The notes beneath the pieces are model-generated. The model ran no database searches. It saw only the letters and a program-made list of their open reading frames with translations, and was not told the DNA's origin. A DNA stretch of 64,000 nt from contig NZ_FNFB01000002.1 of the NCBI RefSeq assembly GCF_900100395.1, positions 371,074-435,073 of the forward strand. The letters run 5' to 3'. This stretch comes from Nonomuraea maritima. GTDB lineage: Bacteria > Actinomycetota > Actinomycetes > Streptosporangiales > Streptosporangiaceae. Shown here piece after piece: positions 40,370 to 48,940 of the stretch (its first letter is position 1; each line of letters begins with the position of its first letter). Made by a program: the position numbers and the translations under genes.

Positions 40370-41260
40370 GTGGAGGTGCTTGACCTTCCCGATCCGCGCC
40401 CGCTCATCGCGGACGAAGTGCTGGTGGAGGTGGTGGCGGCCGGTGTCGGGAACTGGGACGACATCGTCCGCACCGGCGGCTGGGACGTCGGGATCGGCCC
40501 GCCTCTGGCGCTCGGCGTCGAGGCGGCCGGCCGGATCGTCGCGGTGGGCGACGAGGTGACCGGTGTCGCCGTGGGCGACGAGGTCATGACGCACCCCCTG
40601 CCGCTGCGCGGGCAGGGCGCCTGGGCCGAGCTGCTGATCGCGCCCGCCGCGCTGGTCGCGCGCAGGCCCCCGAACGTGTCGTGGGAGGTGGCGGGGGCGT
40701 TCCCCGTGCCCGCGCTGACCGCCGACCAGGTGCTGGAGTGCGTGTCGGAGCACGTCCCCGAGGGCGGGACGCTGCTGGTGCACGGCGCGGGCGGCGTCAC
40801 CGGGATCCTCCTGGTGGAGCTCGCCGCGCTGCGCGGGCTGCGGGTGCTGGCGACGGCCGGTCCGTCCGGACGGGAACGCGTCCTCGCCGCGGGCGCGCAG
40901 GAGGTGCTCGACTATCACGACGCCTCCTGGTTGCAGGAGGTCCGCCGGCTCTCCGGGGGCGGCGTCGCGGCGGCGGCCAACGCCGTACGTGGTGGCGCGG
41001 CCCAGGCGGTGGACGCCGTGGCCGACGGCGGCTGCCTGGTGACGATCACTTCCGGCCTGCCCGCGCGCGAGCGCGACATCACGATGGTGGACCTGTACGT
41101 GCACCCGGACGGTGATCGGCTGGCCGCGCTGGCCGCGCTGCTCGGCGAAGGGCGCCTGACCATGTCCGTCGGGGCGTCGTACCCGCTGGAGGAGGCCGGC
41201 GCCGGGCTGGCCAGGGCCGTTTCGGGGGCGCGCGGCGGCGCCGGCGTCGTGCTGCCCTGA
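40370..41260 (+). CDS. MDR-superfamily alcohol dehydrogenase/quinone oxidoreductase
   Basis: From the GTG at 40370 the protein has 296 residues: GroES-like domain (VLVEVVAAGVGNWDDIVRTGGW) and Rossmann domain with GGTLLVHGAGGVTGILLVELA. It lacks the zinc cysteines, so it is the quinone-oxidoreductase kind using NADPH. The first ten or so residues typical of the family are in a different frame: an ATG at 40335 reads MRGAGVRRTG and would join VEVLDLPDPRP if one G were added to the run at 40363-40367. Either a start at GTG gives a shortened but possibly working enzyme, or there is a frameshift or base-call error. No clear ribosome site precedes 40370. Confidence 0.78.
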   Translation: MEVLDLPDPRPLIADEVLVEVVAAGVGNWDDIVRTGGWDVGIGPPLALGVEAAGRIVAVGDEVTGVAVGDEVMTHPLPLRGQGAWAELLIAPAALVARRPPNVSWEVAGAFPVPALTADQVLECVSEHVPEGGTLLVHGAGGVTGILLVELAALRGLRVLATAGPSGRERVLAAGAQEVLDYHDASWLQEVRRLSGGGVAAAANAVRGGAAQAVDAVADGGCLVTITSGLPARERDITMVDLYVHPDGDRLAALAALLGEGRLTMSVGASYPLEEAGAGLARAVSGARGGAGVVLP

Positions 41261-41384
41261 CGGCGCCCAGGTTTGCCCAGGTCGTGCAGGGTTAGCATGA
41301 AAAAGGCGACAAAAGGGATCATCGCGCCCAGAGGTCTCGCCACGACCGCGTTCCGCGGTGATCTCCAGCTCGGAGGGGGTCACT

Positions 41385-42980
41385 GTGAGGGTCGTCGTCG
41401 ATCTCACCCGCTGCCAGGGGTACGGCCAGTGCGCCTTCGCCGCGCCCGACGTCTTCCGGATGGCGCGCAACGAAGCACTGATGTACGAGCTCAACCCGGA
41501 CGACTCCCGCCGCGCGCAGGTCCTGCGGGCCGCCGCGGCCTGCCCCGTCCAGGCCCTGGTGGTGGACGAGCTGGGCCCGCTCCCGGCACAGGCGTCCGGT
41601 CATGGCCGGATGCCGGAACGCGTCGTCATCGTCGGCGCCTCGCTGGCCGGGCTGCGAGCCGCGGCGACCCTGCGCAGGCAGGGCTTCCGTGGGTCGCTGA
41701 CCCTGATCGGCGACGAACCGGACCGCCCGTACGACCGTCCTCCGCTGTCCAAACAGGTGCTGACCGGTCAGGTGAACGCACAGCAGACGCTGCTCCCCCG
41801 CCGCGGCGAGCTGCACGCGAAGTGGCTGCTCGGCACACCGGCGACCGGCCTCGACCTGGCCGCCAAGCAGGTCCTGCTCGCCGACGGCAGACGGGTCGGG
41901 TACGACCGGCTGCTGATCGCCACCGGCGTCCGCGCCCGGCCGTGGCCGAACCCGGCGGAGGCCGCCCTCGACGGGGTGTTCGTGCTGCGCGACAGCCATG
42001 ACGCGGCCCTGCTCCACGACCGGCTGGCCGGGGGCGTCAACCGGGTGCTGGTGATCGGCGGCGGCTTCAACGGCTCGGAGATCGCCTCCGTCTGCCGGGA
42101 CATGGGCCTGGCGGTGACCCTCGTCGACCGGGGCCCGGCGCCGCTGACCGGGGCGCTCGGCGGCGTGGTCGGCGCGATCGCCGCCGACATCCAACGCGAG
42201 CACGGCGTCGACCTGCGCTGCGGCGTCACAGCGGCCGCGCTGGAAGGAGACGGGGCCGGGCGGCTGCGCGGGGCGCGGCTGTCCGACGGGAGCACGGTCG
42301 AGGCGGACGTGGCGGTGGTGGCGCTCGGTGCCGAACGCAACGTCGGCTGGCTGGCGGGCTCGGGACTGGCCGCCGGTGTGTGGGGCGTGGGCTGCGACGC
42401 CGGATGCCGCGCGTTCAACGTCAACGGCATCGTCTGCGACGACGTCTTCGTCGCCGGGGACGTGGCGCGGTTCCCGCACCCGGTCTACGGCTACCAGTTC
42501 CTCACCCTGGAGCACTGGGGGAACGCGATGGCCCAGGCCCAGGTGGCCGCGCACAACATGATCGCCGCCTCCTCGGACCTGTGGCCGCACCTGTCGCTGC
42601 CGGTCTTCTGGTCCGCCCAGTTCGGCCTCAACATCAAGTCGGTCGGGGTGCCGACGTTCGCCGACGAGGTCGTCTTCACGCAGGGCTCGGTCGCCGACCG
42701 CAGGTTCGTGGCCGTCTACGGCTACCACGGCCGCATCACCGCCGCCGTCACCTTCGACCAGGCGATGTGGCTGGACTTCTACCGCGACCTGATCGAGCAG
42801 GCCGCGCCGTTCCCGCCCACCTTCGACATGGTGGGCAAGCCGGGCAAGGTGCAGCCCGTGCCGGCGGAGGTTCCCCAGCGCATCTCCGCCCTCCATGACG
42901 CCACCGTGGTGGTGACCGGCCACGACCCGGCCGAGCGGCGGGCCACGCTGGTGACCGCAGGCCCCGGGCGCGCGGACTGA
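41385..42980 (+). CDS. Ferredoxin-ferredoxin reductase fusion (P450 electron donor)
   Basis: The GTG at 41385 follows GGAGGGGG and gives 531 residues. Residues 1 to about 65 are a [3Fe-4S] ferredoxin of the P450-partner type: CQGYGQC and the later AAAACPVQAL. A short linker leads to an FAD-dependent reductase of the rhodocoxin/putidaredoxin type from residue about 80: VVIVGASLAGLRAAATLRRQG, YDRPPLSK, the NADH site VLVIGGGFNGSEIA and DVFVAGDVARF. Normally these are two separate proteins. The cytochrome P450 gene starts 23 bases downstream, so this fusion would carry electrons from NAD(P)H to that enzyme. Confidence 0.88.
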   Translation: MRVVVDLTRCQGYGQCAFAAPDVFRMARNEALMYELNPDDSRRAQVLRAAAACPVQALVVDELGPLPAQASGHGRMPERVVIVGASLAGLRAAATLRRQGFRGSLTLIGDEPDRPYDRPPLSKQVLTGQVNAQQTLLPRRGELHAKWLLGTPATGLDLAAKQVLLADGRRVGYDRLLIATGVRARPWPNPAEAALDGVFVLRDSHDAALLHDRLAGGVNRVLVIGGGFNGSEIASVCRDMGLAVTLVDRGPAPLTGALGGVVGAIAADIQREHGVDLRCGVTAAALEGDGAGRLRGARLSDGSTVEADVAVVALGAERNVGWLAGSGLAAGVWGVGCDAGCRAFNVNGIVCDDVFVAGDVARFPHPVYGYQFLTLEHWGNAMAQAQVAAHNMIAASSDLWPHLSLPVFWSAQFGLNIKSVGVPTFADEVVFTQGSVADRRFVAVYGYHGRITAAVTFDQAMWLDFYRDLIEQAAPFPPTFDMVGKPGKVQPVPAEVPQRISALHDATVVVTGHDPAERRATLVTAGPGRAD

Positions 42981-43003
42981 CGCGAGAACGGAAGGACGAC
43001 ACC

Positions 43004-44248
43004 ATGCCCGACGGCAACGCGTACGACCAGTTCCTCGACTACGCGAACCGCGCGAACCCGTACCGGCTGTTCCCCGAGCTGCGCAAGACACCGGTGGCCC
43101 GGCAGCCGGACGGCAGTTACGTGGTCAGCACGTACGACGAGATCGTGTCCCTGCTGCACGACCCGCGGGTCAGCTCCGACCTGCGCAACGTGCCCGAGAT
43201 CGCGGCCATCGCCCTGCCGCCGGAGCACGCGCCGCAGCTGCCGCCCGAGTTCATCCGCCGCGACCCGCCCGACCACGACCGGCTCAGGTCGCTCGCCATG
43301 AAGTATTTCGGGCCGCCGCACTCCCCCGACCGCATCAGCCGCCTCACGCCGCGCATCGACCGGATCGTCACCGACCTGATCGACGGGCTCGCCGGCCGCA
43401 CCCGGATCGACATCGTGGACGACTTCGCCTACCCGCTCCCGGTCACGGTGATCTGCGAGCTGCTCGGTGTGCCCAAGGCGGACGAGCAGCGCCTGCACGC
43501 CTGGTCGCAGCTGCTCGTCGGCACGAACGACCCGACGACCGGCACCATCGTCGAACGCAACCGGCGGCGCTTCGAGACCATGGCCGAGCTGGGACGCTAC
43601 TTCGACGACCTGGTGGAGGCGCATCTGCGCGACCCTGGCGACGACCTGCTGTCGGCCCTCGCCACCGACGGGGAGATGGCGCGGCCCGACCTGCTCAGCA
43701 CCGCCGGCCTGCTGTTCGTCGCCGGGCACGAGACCACCGTCAACCTGGTCACGAACGGGATGCTCACCCTGCTGCGCCATCCCGACGTGCTGGAACGGCT
43801 CCGCCACGAGCCCGAGCTGGTCGTCACCGCGGTGGAGGAGCTGCTGCGCTACGAGCCGCCGATCCAGATGCCGGGCCCCAGGCGGACGGCGCTGGCCGAC
43901 ATCGACATCGGCGGCACCACCATCCCCAAGGGCTCCGTCATCGTCCTGGTGCTCGCGTCCGGCAGCCGCGACCCCGAGCGGTTCCCCGACCCCGACCGGT
44001 TCGACCCTGACCGGCGCGACAACCAGCACCTGGGCTTCGGCGGCGGCATCCACTACTGCTTCGGCGCCCCGCTGGCCAGGACGGAGACCCAGATCGCGCT
44101 CACCGAGCTCGTCGGGCGGCTGGTCAACCCGCGGCTCGTCACCGACCCGCCGCCGTACCGGCACCCGCCGAACCTCCGCGGCCCGGAACACCTGCTCGTG
44201 GACGTCGACCGCGTCGAACCGGTCACGCGGGCCCGAGCTGGCGGGTGA
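43004..44248 (+). CDS. Cytochrome P450
   Basis: A bacterial class I P450 of 414 residues with GAAAGGA-like site before the ATG. The I-helix motif is AGHETT, the K-helix ExxR is in AVEELLRYEPP, and the heme-binding loop is FGGGIHYCFGAPLAR with the ligand C352. It is co-transcribed with its fused redox partner. The best-guess family is CYP105/107-like, acting on a small hydrophobic or polyketide-like compound; no biosynthetic cluster is visible, so the substrate is unknown. Its 3' end overlaps the convergent DUF4132 gene by 26 bases. Confidence 0.93.
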   Translation: MPDGNAYDQFLDYANRANPYRLFPELRKTPVARQPDGSYVVSTYDEIVSLLHDPRVSSDLRNVPEIAAIALPPEHAPQLPPEFIRRDPPDHDRLRSLAMKYFGPPHSPDRISRLTPRIDRIVTDLIDGLAGRTRIDIVDDFAYPLPVTVICELLGVPKADEQRLHAWSQLLVGTNDPTTGTIVERNRRRFETMAELGRYFDDLVEAHLRDPGDDLLSALATDGEMARPDLLSTAGLLFVAGHETTVNLVTNGMLTLLRHPDVLERLRHEPELVVTAVEELLRYEPPIQMPGPRRTALADIDIGGTTIPKGSVIVLVLASGSRDPERFPDPDRFDPDRRDNQHLGFGGGIHYCFGAPLARTETQIALTELVGRLVNPRLVTDPPPYRHPPNLRGPEHLLVDVDRVEPVTRARAGG

Positions 44249-46661
44249 TCGAGGGGTCGGTGATTGCGGTGTCGTCGGCCAGTAGGAACGCCTTCGACAG
44301 GATGACCGACAACATGCCGCCGTCCTCCTCGAAGGGCAGGAACACCTTCCCGGCCGTCGTGTCGCGTCCGGGCACGACGCACAGGTAGGCGTCGTTCGGC
44401 TCCATGAGGATGTTGCCCGACCCCAGATGGATCTTGTACGTCCGCAGCTCCCCCCGGACCCGCAGGAACCGGTCGGTCAGCTCCACCCGGTCGGTGATCT
44501 TGAGCCGGGGCAGCAGCCGGACCAGCACGTCACGCCGCGTCCGCGCGGTCTCGGAGAGGTCGCCGAACCCGTACGAGTGCCAGTAGTCCTCGTGCCCGCG
44601 GACGGCCACCTGGTCGAGTCCGACCGACGCCACCCCCACGGCGAGGTCGGCGTCGCGCAACACCTCCGACAGCACCAGCGGCGGCACCTCGGTCAGCGGC
44701 GCCCCCTCCCCCGCGCCCCATCCCCGGACGCCGGTCGCGTCGGCCGGGTATAAGCGAATGTCCTCGGCGGCGCAGAAGGAAGCCGTGCCCCATCCGTCCT
44801 CGTCCGGATCGCCCACGACGTACATGCCCCAGCGGGCCCGCCAACCGGACAGCACCTTGACCGCCTCGCCCTGGTCGCCACCGCACTCGTAGTCCCAGTG
44901 GCCGATCGACAGGTCGGTCCAGCCGCGCTGGTTGAGCAGCGCCTTGGCCTGTCCGTAGCGCAGCGTGTGGCCGGCGAAGCGGTCGGAGTGCGTGCGCGTG
45001 CGCTCCTCAGCCGGCGTGAGCAGGTAGATCTCGCGGAAGGCCTGTTTGTACGGTTGCCGCACCCCCCGCTCCAGCAGGAAGTCTCGCCAGGCCCGCACGT
45101 CGTCGGCGGTCTCCCTGATCGGATGCCACAGGTGTACGGACATGTCGGCGTCGGGCCGGGTACGTACGCCGCGCGGGTCGCTGAGCTCCCAGCCGGCCTC
45201 GGTCCTGACCGGCAGCCCGGCGGGGCCCTGCGGGATCTGCCAGATGAGATGGCGCGCATGAAGGCCCGTCACCGGGTGATCGAGGAAGAACTCCGTGATC
45301 TCGCGCCACCGCCACACGCGTTCCTCGATGAGCGCCCGTTCCAGCCGGAACCGCTCGGCGGGCAGCGCCTGCCGCAGCTCCTTCAGCGTGGCCCTGGCCT
45401 CGGCCAGCGCCGGATCGCGCCGGATCGCCTGAGGAGCCGACTTGAGCGTGCGACCGGCCCGGTTGACGAACGTCACCGCTGGGCCGTCGGCGTGCAGGCG
45501 CAGGACGTGGTCGCCCACACGCTCCTCGCGCACCCCGTCGGGCCCGAGCCCGAACGTCGGCACCGTACGGTCGAGCAGCTGCTCGCGGCTGAGCCCCGCC
45601 GCCTCGGCCACCACGTCGAGCGTGCGCGCCACGTTGTTCAGCACCGACTTCTTGCGCACCTTGGCCTGGACGCGGGCCAGGACAGGCACCGTGTCGAGCC
45701 CCGCACGCCGGGCGCAGACGTTGACGGCGGCGTTGGCCAGCAGCTCGCTGCGGCAGTTGGCACCCGTGCCGCCGAGGCCGACACCGCAGGTCACCGCCAC
45801 GTCACCGAGCAGCCCGAGCACCCATGGCTCGTCGATGAGCGCGCAGGTCCAGACCATACCGCGCACGGCGATCGCGGTGCGCGACTTCAGGAAGACGGTC
45901 TCGGTCCACTCGTATCCATTGTCGGCGACTCTGTCGATCCTGGTCTCGCGGTGGGCCGCCACCATGGTGAGCAGCTCGCGGACCAGCGCGACAGCCTCTC
46001 CGGTGAGCAGCGCGCGAGCCGTCTTCAGCCACCTGTCGCTGGGCTTGCTGGAGCGGGCGGTGGACCAGTGGCGCAGCAGCGGCAGCACCTCGGGCGCGGC
46101 CAGGCGGGAGGCGTGGACGCCGGCCATCGCCTGGGCCACGGGGTCGCCGTCCCAGATCACGTTGCGGACGACCCCGGCCGGCCCGTGTGCCGGGGGCTCG
46201 GTGAGCACCTGGTCGAGCTGGTCATGCAGGGCGTCCCACACGGGGCGGTGGTAGGACTTGAACCACTGCTGCGTACCGCCGAGAATCTCGCGGCGCTCGG
46301 AGTGGTCGACATGCTGGATCGCCGCCAGAGGGATGCGGTAGAGCTCGTGGTAGTTGGTGTGCGACCAGGTCATCAGGGCGTCGGCGGCATGCCACAGGAA
46401 GCGCACGTCGCGCGACGTCCAGGGCGTGTCTCCCTCGGCGACCTCGCGGACGGTCGCGAGCAGGGCGTCGTCGTAGTCGTGCCCCCCGTCGTGGCCCAGG
46501 CTGAGCCGCAGCTGCACCCAGCGACCGAACATCCGCCGCTCCCCGGCGTCACCGGACGGCCGATGCCCCGCGTCGAAGCGGCCGAACAGCTCGCGGGTCG
46601 AGGGGTCGATCTGAGCGGTAATGTAATCGCGCGCTCGCGGGAAGTCGTCGATGACGCCCAC
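44223..46661 (-). CDS. DUF4132 large protein
   Basis: A cytoplasmic protein of 812 residues without signal or membrane spans. The C-terminal third (from about residue 560) fits the DUF4132 domain, including SDRFAGHTLRYGQAKALLNQRGW and KITDRVELTDRFLRVRGELRTYKIHLGSGNILMEPNDAYLCVVP. The N-terminal two thirds are helical, repeat-like (HEAT-like) sequence. Relatives include MolR-like proteins of unknown function. The small gene immediately upstream ends one base before this start, so they form a two-gene operon. Confidence 0.8.
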   Translation of the reverse strand: MGVIDDFPRARDYITAQIDPSTRELFGRFDAGHRPSGDAGERRMFGRWVQLRLSLGHDGGHDYDDALLATVREVAEGDTPWTSRDVRFLWHAADALMTWSHTNYHELYRIPLAAIQHVDHSERREILGGTQQWFKSYHRPVWDALHDQLDQVLTEPPAHGPAGVVRNVIWDGDPVAQAMAGVHASRLAAPEVLPLLRHWSTARSSKPSDRWLKTARALLTGEAVALVRELLTMVAAHRETRIDRVADNGYEWTETVFLKSRTAIAVRGMVWTCALIDEPWVLGLLGDVAVTCGVGLGGTGANCRSELLANAAVNVCARRAGLDTVPVLARVQAKVRKKSVLNNVARTLDVVAEAAGLSREQLLDRTVPTFGLGPDGVREERVGDHVLRLHADGPAVTFVNRAGRTLKSAPQAIRRDPALAEARATLKELRQALPAERFRLERALIEERVWRWREITEFFLDHPVTGLHARHLIWQIPQGPAGLPVRTEAGWELSDPRGVRTRPDADMSVHLWHPIRETADDVRAWRDFLLERGVRQPYKQAFREIYLLTPAEERTRTHSDRFAGHTLRYGQAKALLNQRGWTDLSIGHWDYECGGDQGEAVKVLSGWRARWGMYVVGDPDEDGWGTASFCAAEDIRLYPADATGVRGWGAGEGAPLTEVPPLVLSEVLRDADLAVGVASVGLDQVAVRGHEDYWHSYGFGDLSETARTRRDVLVRLLPRLKITDRVELTDRFLRVRGELRTYKIHLGSGNILMEPNDAYLCVVPGRDTTAGKVFLPFEEDGGMLSVILSKAFLLADDTAITDPSITRQLGPA

Positions 46662-46662
46662 G

Positions 46663-47055
46663 TCAGCCGCCGACCAGGGGAACCAGTTTGACGAACGACA
46701 CCACCGAGTCGGCGGTGAGGTCGATCGTCTCCGACAGATCGTCGATCTGGCGGTCGCCCACCAGCAGCAGGAAGCCGTTGCGCAGGAACGCCGCCTCGGC
46801 GATGTCGGCCTGGCGCTCCCAGTCGACGCGCCGCGCGGCGCCCATGCGGTAGCCGTTCAGCTCGACCTCGGCGTCCACCGGCCGGACCAGCCCGTGGAAC
46901 CGGGTCGCGGGAGCGGCGTTGTGGCGGGCGACCTCCTCACGCACCCGCAGGCGTACGAGCTCGCGCGCCGAGATGCGCTCGGGCAAGCCGGGTAACGAGA
47001 ATTCGTCGAGCGGTCTGCCGGTGGCGGTTTCGTCTCTGAAGGTGACCGTGGCCAT
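46663..47055 (-). CDS. Unrecognised partner of the DUF4132 protein
   Basis: A 130-residue soluble protein whose stop lies directly before the DUF4132 start. It begins MATVTFRDETATGRPLDEFSL and has a charged helix (ARELVRLRVREEVARHNA) and a beta-rich C-terminal half (ADIAEAAFLRNGFLLLVGDRQIDDLSETIDLTADSVVSFVKLVPLVGG). No family was recognised. The close coupling suggests that it acts with the DUF4132 protein. Confidence 0.75.
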   Translation of the reverse strand: MATVTFRDETATGRPLDEFSLPGLPERISARELVRLRVREEVARHNAAPATRFHGLVRPVDAEVELNGYRMGAARRVDWERQADIAEAAFLRNGFLLLVGDRQIDDLSETIDLTADSVVSFVKLVPLVGG

Positions 47056-47155
47056 CGCGCGGGGCTCCCTGTCGGTGCGGATCGACGTGATGAGCCATGG
47101 ATAACAGCCACCCCCGACAAAACCGGCCGCGCGCCGCCCGACGCGGGGCAGGACT

Positions 47156-48013
47156 TCAGCCCTTGATCGCGCCCGCCTCGACGCCGCGGAAGAAGAACCG
47201 CTGGAAGAAGGCGAACATCGCGACGATCGGCAGGAAGGCGAGCATCGTCCCTGCGGCGATGAGGCGCGGGTTGTTGGAGAACGTGCCGCTCAGGTACTGC
47301 AGGCCGACGGTCAGCGTGTACTTGTCAGGATCGGTGAGGACGAGGAGCGGCCACAGGAAGTCGTCCCACGCGTAGATGAACGAGAAGATCACGATGACGC
47401 TGAGCATGCCCCGCACGTTCGGCAGGCCGATGTGGATCAGCCGCTGCCACGCCGTGGCGCCGTCGATGATCGCCGCCGAGTCGATCTCCTTCGGGATCGA
47501 CTGGAACGCCGTGCGCATCAGCAGCACGTTGAGCATCTGGATCGCCCCGGGCAGCGCGACCCCGACGAGCGAGTCGGCGAACCCGAGACCGCGGACGATG
47601 ACGTACTGGGAGATGAGCGTGACCTCGCCGGGCAGGACCAGCGTCGCGAGCAGCAGGCCGAGCACCAGCTTCGAGCCGCGGAACTCCAGCTTGGCGAGGG
47701 CGAACCCGGCGAGCGTCGCGCCGATCGTGTTCCCCGCGACCACGAGGACCGCGACGAACAGCGAGTTGGCGGCGTACCCGATGACCGGGATCGTCTCGGT
47801 GACCTCGGCGTAGTTGGCGAGCGTCGGGTCCTGCGGCACGAAGCTGGGCGTCCGGGTGAAGACGTCCTCGGTGACGCTCTTGAGCGACGTCGACAGCTGC
47901 CAGAGGAACGGCCCGATCGTGATGACCAGCACCAGCGCGAGAAGGACGTACCGGATGACCTTCTCGGTGGGCGAGACGCTGTTGAACCCGCGCGCTTTCC
48001 CGGCCACGGTCAC
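47156..48013 (-). CDS. Carbohydrate ABC permease, MalG-type
   Basis: From a GTG at 48013 overlapping the upstream permease stop (GTGA) the protein has 285 residues and six spans. The EAA loop is IDSAAIIDGATAWQRLIHIGLPNVRGM (about residues 188-214). The C terminus reads FFFRGVEAGAIKG, usual for the family. It is the distal gene of the binding-protein, MalF-type, MalG-type transporter operon. No ATPase gene is present, again suggesting use of a shared MsiK-like ATPase. Together with the divergent LacI and glycosidases it probably imports sugars released from N-glycans. Confidence 0.88.
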   Translation of the reverse strand: MTVAGKARGFNSVSPTEKVIRYVLLALVLVITIGPFLWQLSTSLKSVTEDVFTRTPSFVPQDPTLANYAEVTETIPVIGYAANSLFVAVLVVAGNTIGATLAGFALAKLEFRGSKLVLGLLLATLVLPGEVTLISQYVIVRGLGFADSLVGVALPGAIQMLNVLLMRTAFQSIPKEIDSAAIIDGATAWQRLIHIGLPNVRGMLSVIVIFSFIYAWDDFLWPLLVLTDPDKYTLTVGLQYLSGTFSNNPRLIAAGTMLAFLPIVAMFAFFQRFFFRGVEAGAIKG

Positions 48014-48882
48014 GCTCCCTTCCTGTTGAGCCGCGTCAGGACGAGCATCGGTCCGACCGTCACGACGAACAGCAGCACGCTGAGCGCAGAGGCGTAGCCG
48101 AGCTGCCCGGTGAGCCCCTGTCCGTACAGCTGGATGAGCATCACGAGCGACATGTCGGCGCCGCCGACCCCGCCGGTGCCGTTGGACAGGATGTACAGCT
48201 CGGAGAAGACCCGCAGGGCCGAGACCGTGATCAGCACCGACACGAGCAGCATCGTGTTGCGGACGCCGGGCACCGTGACGGAGAAGAACCGGCGCACGGG
48301 GCCGGCCCCGTCGACGGCGGCCGCCTCGTGCAGCTCGCGGTTGACGTTCCCGAGCGCCGACATGTAGATCACCATGTAGTAGCCGAGCCCCTTCCAGATC
48401 GTCAGGCTGATCGCGCTGAACAGCAGCAACCAGCGATCGGTCAGGAACGGCAGCGGCTCCTTCAGGAACCCCAGCTGCTCGGCGAGGCCGTTGATGAGGC
48501 CCCGGTCGTTGAGCAGCCACCCCCAGATGACCGCGACGACCACGGCCGAGGCGATGACCGGCGTGTAGAACGCGACGCGGAAGAACGTGATGCCCCGCAG
48601 TTTCTTCTCGACCAGCACCGCGAGCAGCAGGGGCAGGAAGGTGAGCAGCGGAAGGCAGACCACCATGTAGACGATGCTGTTGGTCAGCGCGTCGATGAGC
48701 TGGTCGTCCGACAGCATCCGGGTGTAGTTGTCCAGCCCGATGAACTGCCCGCCGCCGAGGGGCTTGGCGTTGGTGAACGACAGGATCAGCGTGTTGACCG
48801 CCGGGACGGCCGAGAAGGTCACGAGCCACACGACGGCGGGCGCGACCAGCAACCATGGGGTGAACCAGCGCTTGTGCGTCAT
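48010..48882 (-). CDS. Carbohydrate ABC permease, MalF-type
   Basis: The ATG at 48882 (GGGAGA upstream) gives 290 residues with six spans (first WLLVAPAVVWLVTFSAVPAV). The EAA loop is LHEAAAVDGAGPVRRFFSVTVPGVRN. It follows the binding-protein gene by 58 bases and overlaps the MalG-type gene by 4. It forms the membrane channel with that subunit. Confidence 0.88.
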   Translation of the reverse strand: MTHKRWFTPWLLVAPAVVWLVTFSAVPAVNTLILSFTNAKPLGGGQFIGLDNYTRMLSDDQLIDALTNSIVYMVVCLPLLTFLPLLLAVLVEKKLRGITFFRVAFYTPVIASAVVVAVIWGWLLNDRGLINGLAEQLGFLKEPLPFLTDRWLLLFSAISLTIWKGLGYYMVIYMSALGNVNRELHEAAAVDGAGPVRRFFSVTVPGVRNTMLLVSVLITVSALRVFSELYILSNGTGGVGGADMSLVMLIQLYGQGLTGQLGYASALSVLLFVVTVGPMLVLTRLNRKGA

Positions 48883-48940
48883 TTCGTCTCCCGCGCGACA
48901 GGCGCGGGGCCGCCGGGGCCCCGCGCCGTGCGGATGTCCG

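Noticed and set aside
43004..44248. Part of a secondary-metabolite gene cluster
   Set aside because: No polyketide synthase, peptide synthetase, terpene or RiPP core gene is visible in the neighbourhood.
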